Source: Lepidurus packardi (lineage: Eukaryota > Arthropoda > Branchiopoda > Notostraca > Triopsidae). From it: 64,000 nt of DNA. This document shows, piece by piece, positions 11,701 to 21,372 of the stretch. The DNA lies in contig JAKZAN010000004.1 of the NCBI GenBank assembly GCA_023053545.1, forward strand, positions 620,001 to 684,000. The letters run 5' to 3'. Made by a program: the position numbers and the translations under genes. A model generated the notes under the pieces. That model was not told the DNA's origin and searched no databases. It was given only the letters and a program-made list of their open reading frames with translations. Each line of letters opens with the position of its first letter. Within the stretch, counting starts at the first letter, position 1.

Positions 11701-12015
11701 GACGGGTTGACCAAGAGAATTTTTTGCAAGTAGTGAGTTACGGAAAGCAAACTTTATCGTTGACCTATGTTTCAGCTTCGTTATTCTTTCTTTACCCGTT
11801 ACTTCGCGTAGGGAATTGGAATAGTTTTCAACGTAGAACTAGAAAACACATTTTTACAGAAAGTAATGGCAAAGTAATGCATTACTTTACAAATGTAATT
11901 TTAATAAACGATTATTTTCGTTAGTCAAATGTAATTGTAATGTAATAGTAAATTGCAAATAAAAAGTAATTGCAATGTAATAATATTCATTTTTTTTAAA
12001 AATTACACAACACTG

Positions 12016-12708
12016 CTGCTCACCAACAGATAGATATTTTCATCTTCCAGGAAGCTCCAGAGGGAGCGTTTTTCCCTGTCGTCCCAGCGCTTACACATTG
12101 GACTTGTTGGACTCTCTGTGAGAACCAGTGAAAACCAGACCGCGAAGGAACTTGCGCAGAAACTTCCAGCTGCCGACCGTTCCCCTTGTCTCAGTTTCCT
12201 TGCGACTACCGAAGCTTGCAGTGCCCTTAGGACGTATTCTTTACTAGTTATTTTGTTCGTCCTGTGAAACTGTTATCGGCTTTGCTTCAACAGCATCTTT
12301 TGTGTATGCTGGCGTTTTTCTGTTTGTTGCATCCAGTATGTTATTTTCTCATTTATTTTTGTATTCAATCGTTTTTTATAGACTTTTGTTTTCTTTTCAC
12401 TCCTTTTTATCATGTTATCTTCCGCTTTAGCTTGTCAGAGTCTGGCGTCCGTACACATTGGAAATTTTAGGGCATGTTCCTTCCCGGACCTTCCTTCTCA
12501 GCCTTGTCCTCACTGAAAAAGTGTGTAGGCATTTTGTGTCTCTCTTGTGCCAAGATTTTCAAAGCTAGATCCTTTTGTATAGTACAGTACTTAGGAAAGG
12601 GTATTATGTTACTTTGCACATTATATGCTGTTTGAAGAAACAAGAAAACTTTCCTCGATGCTATAGCATTAACCCATGTGTTTGGTTAATATAGTACACT
12701 ATAAATGA
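12016..12708. other. Non-coding flank between hAT and MADF locus
   Basis: After the target-site duplication, the sequence at 12030-12110 resembles 7089-7165 (AGGAAGCT, AGAGGGA, ACACATTGG). The rest is T-rich, with no frame I believe. Confidence 0.45.
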
Positions 12709-13041
12709 TTGAGAAGTTACTTATGCAATATGTTAAAGCAGGAAACAGCGTACTTTCCCGTAAGAAAAATGTCCCCAGCAAGGAGGTGGACCATAGAGCA
12801 AGAAACAAGTTTACTAGAACTTTTTGAGGCTCGAGCACTTCTTTGGGATGATTGCAGTGCCGACCACAAGAATAGATCCTTTCGTGCCAAAGCCATATTA
12901 GAAATTTGCCACGCACTCAATGGCAGTCTGAGTGAATTGGATTCCAAATTTACTCCCAATGAAGTAACCTTAAAGTTCAAAAAGATGAAAAGTTATTTCT
13001 CATATCTATGCCGAATGCATAACGTAACAAGTACCTCCGGT
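12709..13041 (+). repeat. Left arm of inverted duplication
   Basis: This arm is the near-identical reverse complement of 13736-14068. Matching begins at TTGAGAAGTTACTTAT and ends at GTACCTCCGGT. Differences are scattered substitutions plus one base in an A run ahead of the MSPARRW start (five A versus four). The arms are about 333 bp with a spacer near 694 bp. Confidence 0.88.
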
Positions 13042-13620
13042 GCAGGTAAAGATTACCGTGGTTTTTAGTTATGTAATAACATGTATCTTAGTAGGATCTA
13101 ATGGAATTTCAGACATTTCGTGGGTGCACTTTAGATCACTCCAGTTTGTATTGAATAAAGCTGCACCACGAGCAAATGTATCCACCCCAGATATTTCGAC
13201 AGAAGTAATATAAACATGTCTCTTTCCCTTATTAAAGCTATTTACAAATAGATCGATGAGCAGTCTGAAGGAGATGACCAGGATTCCGAGGCCGACTTCG
13301 AAGCTGACACCAATTCGCAAGAAGCCTTGGAATTTATAGCAGCTTCTTCTACTGCAACTCGAAGAAGTCAAGTTTCTGTTTCTTCGAAAGCAAGGAAAAC
13401 AAAACGGCCATTCACACCTCATAATGCTAATGGACGCGTCAAACAAGTCCGCACTTTCCTTAACAAACCAGAAAAGGATGGTGACGAAGACGATGCTTTT
13501 GGCTCCATGATAGCCTCGCGCCTTCGAAACTTACCACCGGACGAAAGGGACCGCATGAAGCTGGACTTGACACAAGTGCTTTTTAGACCCGCAGTTAATC
13601 AATTTTCCACTTACTCCTAA
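12769..13620 (+). CDS. MADF-BESS domain protein, probably disrupted
   Basis: The first coding block (from ATG 12769 to a donor at 13046) encodes a MADF/Myb-SANT-like DNA-binding domain: RRWTIEQETSLLELFEARAL, LWDDCSADHKNRSFRAKA, and LKFKKMKSYF. The second block (13252-13620) carries an acidic stretch (DDQDSEADFEADTNSQE) and a C-terminal BESS motif (DDAFGSMIASRLRNLPPDER). MADF plus BESS is the architecture of Adf-1/Dip3-like regulators and of the DNA-binding partner of PIF/Harbinger transposons. The two blocks cannot be joined simply: every GT near the end of block one leaves phase 1, while the only acceptor before block two free of a stop (AAATAG at 13246-13251) needs phase 0. Either an exon is missing here or this copy is a pseudogene. 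Confidence 0.55.
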
Positions 13621-13685
13621 AATGGACCAAACTAGTAATTCTTTTGTCTGTGGGTCCAATTATTAAAACTTTCAATTGTTTCCTT

Positions 13686-14009
13686 TTAGTTTGATTCGGC
13701 AAGAGCATCGCTCTTTGCCGTTTTTTGGTTCTTGTTACCGGAGGTACTTGTTACGTTATGCATTCGGCATAGATATGAGAAATAACTTTTCATCTTTGTG
13801 AACTTCAAAATAACTTCATTGGGAGTCAATTTGGAATCTACTTCGCTCAGACTGCCATTGAGTGCGTGGCAAATTTCTGATATGGCTTTGGCACGAAAGG
13901 ATCTATTCTTGTGGTCGGCACTGCAATCATCCCAAAGAAGGGATCGAGCCTCAAAAAGTTCTAGTAAACTTGTTTCTTGGTCTATGGTCCACCTCCTTGC
14001 TGGGGACAT
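13686..14009 (-). pseudogene. Inverted partial copy of the MADF exon
   Basis: A minus-strand open frame starts with MSPARRWTIDQETSLLELFE and repeats the MADF domain of the gene at 12769 with a handful of substitutions (for example A to S, L to V, F to L). It diverges exactly after TSTSG, where the homologous arm ends, and continues for about 16 codons (NKNQKTAKSDALAESN) to a stop. No BESS exon follows. It could be a truncated paralogue or one arm of a rearrangement; the left copy might equally be the derived one. Confidence 0.6.
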
Positions 14010-14068
14010 TTTCTTACGGGAAAGTACGCTGTTTCCTGCTTTGACATATTGTATAAGTAACTTCTCAA
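13736..14068 (-). repeat. Right arm of inverted duplication
   Basis: Reverse-complement partner of 12709-13041. A transcript crossing both arms would fold into a stem of over 300 bp with a 0.7-kb loop. Confidence 0.88.
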
Positions 14069-15753
14069 GTCACCCGGCTTTACAGGGTTGGGGTTCAGCT
14101 CAGGTCGGGCAGTGCTACCTAGACCTTAAAGCAATACAGAACTCATGTACATAATACCAGGGAATCGATATATCCATATGCTATCGATTTACGTTTGAAC
14201 CTCATCTATATTTCCCGCCATCGGCAAAGGCGTTGTTGGTGGAACATTGATTTTTTTTTTGTAAATACACAATATTGGATGTAAGAATACATGCAATTAT
14301 CTTGCCACGGAACAATTCCGAATATTGGTTTTTCTAAGCTCTCGTCACAAAACGTAATAACAATTCAAATTTATTTAAATACTGATGATTGTATAAGAAG
14401 TCAAGGGTATCCAAGTGTATTTAAAAAGTATTCAACGTTATTTTAATACTCGAGATATTGAACTGTAACTAGTTGATAATGTCAAACTTTTACAGAACAG
14501 AACCGTTAAATATGCAATAGCAAGAAAGACACGTTGCTTAAATCCAACAAAAATGTACATTTAATTATTGATGTGCTTTGATTTAACATAGGTTTACCTA
14601 AATTAAACGCACGAATTAAAGTACGAATAACAATATTTATGGAGAGGTGAAGAGTTCGTGGGAAAAAAACACACAAGAAATAACATTGTATTTAAATGCT
14701 TTGATTGAGGATGAGGCTTTCTTAACCGACTGGTAAAAGCGATGTCTGCTGCGTAATTTGATCGACGCTTGTATTTCCATAACAAACCAACTATAGATAA
14801 GTTTTCCCCCGATACACGACACAGTTGTACTATACAGTACAAAGGGTCGAAGTGAGATTCCTAAACTAAAAAAAAAAATGACAGAAGATTCGGATGAAAG
14901 CGAGTAGTTTGACAAGAAGCTGATAAAAAAGGACGGAATTTAATGAAGTTAAGGAAACAAAGGTCGAAGAGAGTTCGCAACTAACTATAATTCTCAAAAA
15001 CCAAAAATTCGCTTTCTTTTATTTCTTTGATCCAAAGGTGAAACCTTTTGAAAATTTTTTAAAACGAAGCGATGTTCACGAGAATTGCTTGAGTTCTTAG
15101 TGTCTGATCTTCTTGGGTACAACATAATGCATGGATCCTTTCATTATTGTATAGGTTTCAGATCGACTCCTCAGGTGCGCCAACAATGAACAAGGCATGA
15201 ACACGCCTAGTGTTTTCAACCTGCTCATGGCGGCCGTAATGGTTCATTCTTGGTATGATGGTGATAACGGCCTGGTCAGTTGACAAAATAAATGCGATCT
15301 CCACGCCCCAAAGTACGAGCCTTTGGAACAACGTGGAGGAGCATGTATCCTGTGGAACAACGTGGAGGAGCATGTATCGCCAATACCCGTTGCAAGTTCT
15401 TCACCCACCGCGACGGGAAATGCTTCTTGAAGAGTGGATGCCGTCGCAGATGCCGTCGAGACTTACGCCTAGCTGTTACTCTTTAAGTACACTGCTTTCC
15501 CATTACAGTTTTGCCACAGTCGACGCAAAGATGGCTCTGCGCTCGATTGAAGAACAGACCGAGCAACCGGGAAGAGTTTAGGAGATCAAACCTTAGACAT
15601 AGCTAGTTCGGTGTGGCTCGTTCACCGTTCGTTCTTGTTTACATAGTCGTTTATCAACAATCAATTACCGGAAAAGGGTAGGGTATACATTATTTAACGC
15701 TTGACAGAACAAGTGGTTATTTCGTATTCGTGTTGTGATAAAAATACTAGAAT
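14069..15753. other. Intergenic; short 29-bp tandem duplication
   Basis: Mostly AT-rich sequence. Near 15323-15380 the string GGAACAACGTGGAGGAGC is duplicated in tandem with a 29-bp period. Open frames at 15158-15373 (-) and 15255-15581 (+) overlap each other and match nothing I know. The last 150 bp should hold the SCYL2 promoter and 5' leader, but no clear TATA box is seen. Confidence 0.4.
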
Positions 15754-18700
15754 ATGGATGTTCTAAACAAATTAAAGTCAACAGTATCAAATACTGTTTC
15801 TCAATTAAGTGGAGTTCTTCCTGGAAATCCAGTAACTAGAGAATACGAAGTTTCCAAACACATAGCGAGTGCTGGTCCAGGTAATTTTTTTATATAAAAA
15901 TATACGACTACTACATTCTATTTATATAACTTTAGGACTACTTTGGAAAGTCTATTCTGGGTACAAAAAATCTACCAAGCAGGAAGCGGCTATTTTTGTA
16001 CTGGAAAAAAAACATCTCGACCACTTCGGCAGAAGGGAAAAGGACATCGTCCTCGAAATCCTCAAACGGGGTATCGGGCAACTTACGAGGATTCGCCACC
16101 CCCAGATCCTGACAGTCCAGCACCCCTTGGAAGAGTCGCGGGAGAGTTTAGCGTTCGCGACTGAACCAGTTTTCGTGAGTCTGGCCAATGTACTCGGCCA
16201 GCACGAAAACGCCCCCCAGCCCTTACCTCCTGCCTTGAAAGACTTTAAGCTCTTTGACGTGGAAATCAAGTACGGATTACAGCAATTGGGCGAAGGTCTG
16301 GCCTTCCTCCACAATGACGTCAAAATGCTGCACTGCAACCTCTGTCCGGAAAATATCATCTTGAACCATCAAGGCGCTTGGAAGATCTTTGGTTTCGAAT
16401 TCTGCACCTCCTACGTCGCTTCAGACACGAAAGTATAACATAATTTGGATCCTATTGAGCTTCATTTCGAATTTAGATCATTTTTCAGTTCATTCAGTTC
16501 TGTTCAGTTCAATTTCAGTGCATTTTTCAGTTCGTTCCAGTTCATTCAACTCATTTTTCAGTTCATTCCAGTTCGTTCAGTTCGTTCAGTTCAATTCAGT
16601 TTCAGTTCAGTTCATTTTTCAGTTCAGTTCGATTCATTGAATTTATTTATTTATATGATTTCTTTTATGGTGTAGAGTGGATATTTCATATGATATTTTA
16701 TAATGTAGAGTGGATATTTCATATGATATTTTATGATGTAGAGTGGATGGTTTGTGAAGGATTTGGAGGTGGATTTTCCCGCTGTAGCTCAACCGAATCT
16801 AAATTACTTGGCTCCAGAGATTGGTCAGAACAAGCGAACCGGAGGCCAGGTCCCCGTCGAGGCGAATACGCCCAGTAGTCCCGCAGCAGACATGTTCTCC
16901 TTGGGCGTCATCGTAATCGCGTTGTTCCAACAAGGAGAACTGCCTTGGCTCTTGGAAGGCGACGTGGAACGCTATTATCGTCACTGTAGTATCAATAAAC
17001 CCTTGCCGTCCAGAATTACTGAAAAAATTCCTCCATTGTTGGTCCCAACGGTCCAGCAACTCACACACTTCTCTCCGACCGTGCGTCCAGATGTGCATCA
17101 GTTCATCAAAGTAAAAAAAAAAAAAAAAAAAAAATCTGGACTTAATTATGTTCTCCAGATTGATTTCTTTGACGATGTGGGGGTCAAGACGCTAAATTAT
17201 TTGGACTCGTTGTTCCAATGGGATAATTTGCAAAAATCGAAGTTTTACAAAGGCTTGCCCCAGATTTTGCCTAAACTGCCCCATCGAGTGGTCCTATTTA
17301 GGTAAAAGTCAAAAGCTCTCAATTAAAAGATTTTTTTTTTTTTTTTTTAATATTGTCCTTTTTAAAACTCGTTGGCTTGACTTTAGAGTACTGCCCTGTT
17401 TGGTGAAAGAATTCGTTAACGCCAGCATGGTTCCCTTTGTGCTTCCTTGCATTTTACTTATCGCTCAAGAAGCTTCCAAGGATGAGTTCGTGCACCACAT
17501 TTTACCGCATTTGAAGCCTGTGATGAAAATTCAAGAGCCAGTTCAAGTAATATAAAAATGGAAAAGAAAAGCCGTCTTTGAATTTTCTTCTTATCGAATA
17601 ACTTTTTTTTCCAACGAAAAACATAGATTCTCTTGATATTTATGCAAAAAATGGAACTCTTGTTGCAAAAAACACCCTCGGAAGACGTGAGAGCGGATGT
17701 TTTGCCCATGATTTATCGAGCCGTTGAAGCGGAGTCGCCCGTGCAAATTCAGGAACTCTGTTTAGCAATCATCCCGACGTTTGCGGCCTTAATTGACTAC
17801 CCTGCTATGAAAAACGCCCTTTTACCTCGCATCAAGAAACTCTGCCTAAATACCCAGCAGCTTTCGGTAAACTCTATACAGTGGTTGTTGGAATACTTAA
17901 ATTTTTGGTTACTGTTCATTAGTTTGAATTATATATTTTTTTGTTTTTTAATATTTTTTTTAACGGCTTAAGCCTATTAACGTTGTTTAGTTCCTCATAA
18001 GTAGGGTTAGTGTGAGGAGTTGAGGAGGTTGGACTTACTATTATTTCTTATTATTACGTCTTATTAGTATTTACTACTTCTTATTGTTAGCATTCTAATT
18101 ATTTACAAGTAAAAATAATAATAAAGATTGATTTTCTCTAGGTGAGGGTGAATGGATTACTGTGTATTGGGAAACTCTTGGATAATTTGGACAAATGGCT
18201 GGTTTTGGATGAGGTACTGCCACTTCTACCCAAAATCCCCTCGAAAGACCCTGCAGTGCTTATGGCGATCTTAGGTGGATTAATAAAAAATAATTTTGAT
18301 ATTTTTTTAAATGTCTTTTATGTTTTATATTTGTGATATTTTATTCTTGTTCCAGGTATCTATAAATTGGTGTTAAATCAACCGAAGCTGGGAATTCCAA
18401 AGGAAGCATTAGCCACGCAGATTGTTCCCTTTCTCTTTCCGTTACTCGTGGAACCGGGTTTGAACGTGACGCAATTTGGCGCCTTAGCAGCGACAATTAA
18501 AGACATGTTCCATCGCGTGGAAGAAGAGCAGCGCCTTAAATTACAGAACGTGCAAGCTATACAGCAAGAGCAACGTTCAGCTTTGGAAATGACCATGAAT
18601 TCCGTCCAAGAGACCTCCAGAACTTCGGCGACGAGTACTTATTCTTCTAGTTCAGCAAGTTCCAGTTCCAGTGCAGAAGACAAGGACGTCTTTGCAGGGC

Positions 18701-19567
18701 TCGGATTGGCAAATTATGGAAAACCAGCCCAGCAAACTGTTTCGGACAACGTAATGGGGCCTAAACCGACTCCGCCCCAAACCTTAACACCCTTTCCAAC
18801 GCCTAGGTAAGTGCAAAACAATTATTATCTGTTTTTTTCTGTTTTTTAGTAGATTTTAGTATAGTTTTTTAGTATAATTTAACAATTATTATCACAAAAC
18901 AATAACACACATCAGTACCATCTGTGACCGATTTGCATCAATAAGGTAAACGGAAGCCTTAATATTACTACTATGTATTATTCATTACTAGTTTGTAACA
19001 TTAGTACAGCCTACGCCATTTGTTATTATTATACATTAACATTATGATTATATTTGCTATCATTTGTATTAAGGCTCCCGTATACTTTTGTTTACGTTCT
19101 TACACAAGTCTTTCAGAAAACAATAACAAACATCGGCGCCATCTGTGAAAGTATCGTGTTAATAAGCTAAAGTATATGAAAGCATCCATATTATTATTTA
19201 TTTTTTTAGTGTGACCCGAGCACAAGAACCACCGAAGCCGACTTCTTACAATCACATTACGCCTAGTTATCAGTCACAGCCTAAAGCTCCACCTCCTCCT
19301 CAACAAGATCCAAGGATGGCGTCGCTCATTAACTCGAACTTGAGTTTTCTAGCGTTGAACTCCAGTCCATCTGCAACAGCCCGCAGTCAGCCAGTCTTGA
19401 TGCAACCCAATTATAATCTCAATAGCTTTGGTGGGCCTCCTATGATGAGATCTACTACAATGACAACCCCGCCATTACAGCCGCTCATGTTGCAGCCGAG
19501 ACCTGTCGTGCAACCTCCTACAGTGAAAGCGCTAAACCGAGCTGACATTGACGATCTATTAAGCTAA
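15754..19567 (+). CDS. SCYL2: SCY1-like protein 2 (pseudokinase)
   Basis: Nine exons (15754-15880, 15936-16432, 16742-17110, 17159-17301, 17387-17546, 17627-17866, 18142-18274, 18356-18806, 19210-19567) join in phase to 825 residues (human about 929). The start MDVLNKLKSTVSNTVSQ and GNPVTREYEVSKHIAS match SCYL2. The kinase-like domain (residues 30-330) is catalytically degenerate: the HRD loop reads LHCNLCPENI and the DFG position reads FGFEF. A HEAT-repeat region (about 380-580) follows with FFDDVG, DNLQKSKFYKGLP, IQELCLAIIPTFA and PSKDPAVLMAILG. The tail is Ser-, Pro- and Gln-rich and ends NRADIDDLLS. SCYL2 (CVAK104) binds clathrin and AP2 and acts in trans-Golgi/endosome sorting. The third intron region and the second intron carry simple repeats. 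A candidate polyadenylation signal ATTAAA is at 19737. Confidence 0.93.
16485..16640. repeat. CAGTTCATT-type microsatellite in SCYL2 intron 2
   Basis: Degenerate simple repeat of CAGTT, CATT and CGTTCAGTT units within the intron between the second and third SCYL2 exons. It is followed by three copies of GTAGAGTGGATATTTCATATG-like sequence (16673-16748), the last of which supplies the acceptor for exon 3. Confidence 0.8.
18893..19200. repeat. Two diverged copies of a dispersed repeat in SCYL2 intron 8
   Basis: AAAACAATAACAnACATC followed by GCCATCTGTGA or ACCATCTGTGA occurs at about 18895 and 19118 and again at about 24046 in an Lcch3 intron. The string ATTAAGGCTCCCGTATACTT at 19068 recurs at 23432. 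These look like pieces of the TTAA-flanked element described at 23850. Confidence 0.65.
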
Positions 19568-19789
19568 AATTCATCTGTTGTTGGGTGACCGTTCCGTGGG
19601 TTTTCCATGCTTTTGTTTTTCCCTCCACCTCTGCTTGTCAGTAGAAGAGTGAAAAGAAAAGCTCTTTTCATTAAGATGCCATACAATTGATTTGTATCAT
19701 TCCTGTGATCAGGTTTTTGTAGAATTGTGTTATAAGATTAAAAATCTATGGTCCGACGCAGTTAAAACGTTTTTCTTGACAATTAGTAG

Positions 19790-21010
19790 TCTTAGCACTC
19801 GTTTCGAAAGTTCGGAAATCAGTTGGAAAAGCCCCAAGCACAGGATTTTGTACTAAATCTTGGGCTTTTGAATCGATCTCGAAGAGTAATCGATAACGAT
19901 TTTCTTAAGCAAATTTCAGCGATAACTAAATATTATAGTAATTTTCATTTTTGTTCTTACTTATTTTCGTGACAAAAATTGGTGCAGTGATCGTTCTAAG
20001 ACTTCCATTCATTATTATAAATAAGGAACAATACTCCTTAAGCAGATTGCCAGATCACGGCAAGTCAGCGTCCATAATGGCGCAAACATATAAAACGAAA
20101 ATTTAAATATAAACTCAAATATGTATAATTTGTAACAATTCAAGAATTACACCCTCAAAGCTAGAAAGCTCGGAAATCAGTTTGAAAATTCCCAAACACA
20201 AAATTTGTATTTTGTTCTAAATCTTGAGATTTTTCTTAAATCGATATCGACTAATCGATTGCGAATTTACTGCAGCATATTAATTCTTATCTCAGCGATA
20301 ACTAAACAGTTTTTCAGTTCTTTTTTTTTTCTTTTCAACTTCTTTCGGTGCTAGGAAATCGGTACACTAATCGTTTATCGAAGGCTTTCCTTAATTGTCA
20401 TGAATAATTAACAATAGTCCTTAGGCAGATCACGGCAAGTCAGTTTCCACAGTGGCTCAATATATAAACGAAAATTTAAAGATGAAATCAAAGATCTAAA
20501 ATTTTAAACAATTCATAATTACTCCCTTTTGACCTCGGTTTGAATGTTTGAAAGCTAGAAAGCTCGAAAATCAGCTTTAAAGTTCCAAACACCGGATTTT
20601 GCCACAAGTCTTGAGCGTTTTCTTAAATCGATATCGAAAACTAATCGATCATGATTTTCTTGCAGCAAACTAATTCTGATTTCAGCGATAACTAAATCGT
20701 ATAATAGTTTGTCAGTTTTTGTTTTACTTCTTTCGGTGCGAGAAAATCGGTACAATAATCGTTCAAATAACTTATAACTTATATTAAAGATTATATTAGC
20801 TAGAAAAACGGTTTGAAAGCTCGCAAATACCAGATTCTCCTAAATCTTGACATTTTAAAATCGATCTCGGAGATTAATCGATTACGATTTTCTTGCAGCA
20901 AGCTAATTCTTATCTCAGCGATAACGATAGCTTATACTAGTTTCTCAGTTTTTGTTTTATTTCTTTCGGTACGAGAATATCGGATAATTTATATAACGAT
21001 TCCTGATATT
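19790..21010 (+). repeat. Four diverged tandem repeat units
   Basis: Downstream of SCYL2 a unit repeats from about 19800, 20155, 20550 and 20805. Each unit runs in the same order: AAGCTCGGAAATCAGTTTGAA-like, CAAACACnnnATTTTG, AAATCTTGA, ATCGATnTCGA, CTAATCGAT, CAGCGATAACTAAA, TTTCAGTTTTTG, TTCTTTCGGTGC and AAATCGGT. Units vary from about 200 to 390 bp through internal indels. There is no protein-coding potential. Confidence 0.75.
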
Positions 21011-21372
21011 CATTCATAAACAATATTTTGCATCTAATCACTGTTTTAAAGAAGCAAGATGCAAGAAATAACTACAACAGAAAGGAGCACGGATGTTTCT
21101 GAAAGGGAGACGGAAAGTACAGAATTCCTCTTCGATATATCGTTTTTCGTCCCTTTTTGGAAACCTTCCAAGCAAAGCAAAGCTTTCTTATAAAAACCAA
21201 AACAGGCAGACATGCGCCGCAGGGAGGACGCTTTATCCCTGATTCCTCCCTCAAGACTCTGATCGAAAGAAATCTCAGTCGCCTTTTTCTGTCTCGAAGG
21301 TGCAGACATTCATAATGGTATCCCACTATTCCACAGTTACTAACATGATTCCCATAACATGATTCCTGTAAC

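Larger units (their letters stand above)
7386..12015. mobile_element. Outer hAT-type element (non-autonomous shell)
   Basis: The ends are CAGTGTTGTGTAATCATTAC on the left and AATTACACAACACTG on the right, which are inverted. They are bracketed by an exact 8-bp target-site duplication CTGCTCAC (7378-7385 and 12016-12023), the hallmark of hAT transposons. Outside the nested inner element (7461-11430), the shell is only about 660 bp and carries many subterminal AATGTAAT motifs typical of hAT elements but no transposase, so this is a MITE-like non-autonomous copy. A poly(G) run lies near 11670-11697. Confidence 0.88.

Noticed and set aside
15158-15581. Overlapping open frames on both strands before SCYL2
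   Set aside because: No recognisable domain, mutual overlap, and a 29-bp duplication that breaks any frame.
16389-16675. FSSFQFVQF-type open frames in SCYL2 intron
   Set aside because: They are read-throughs of a CAGTT/CATT microsatellite, and the flanking exons splice in phase without them.
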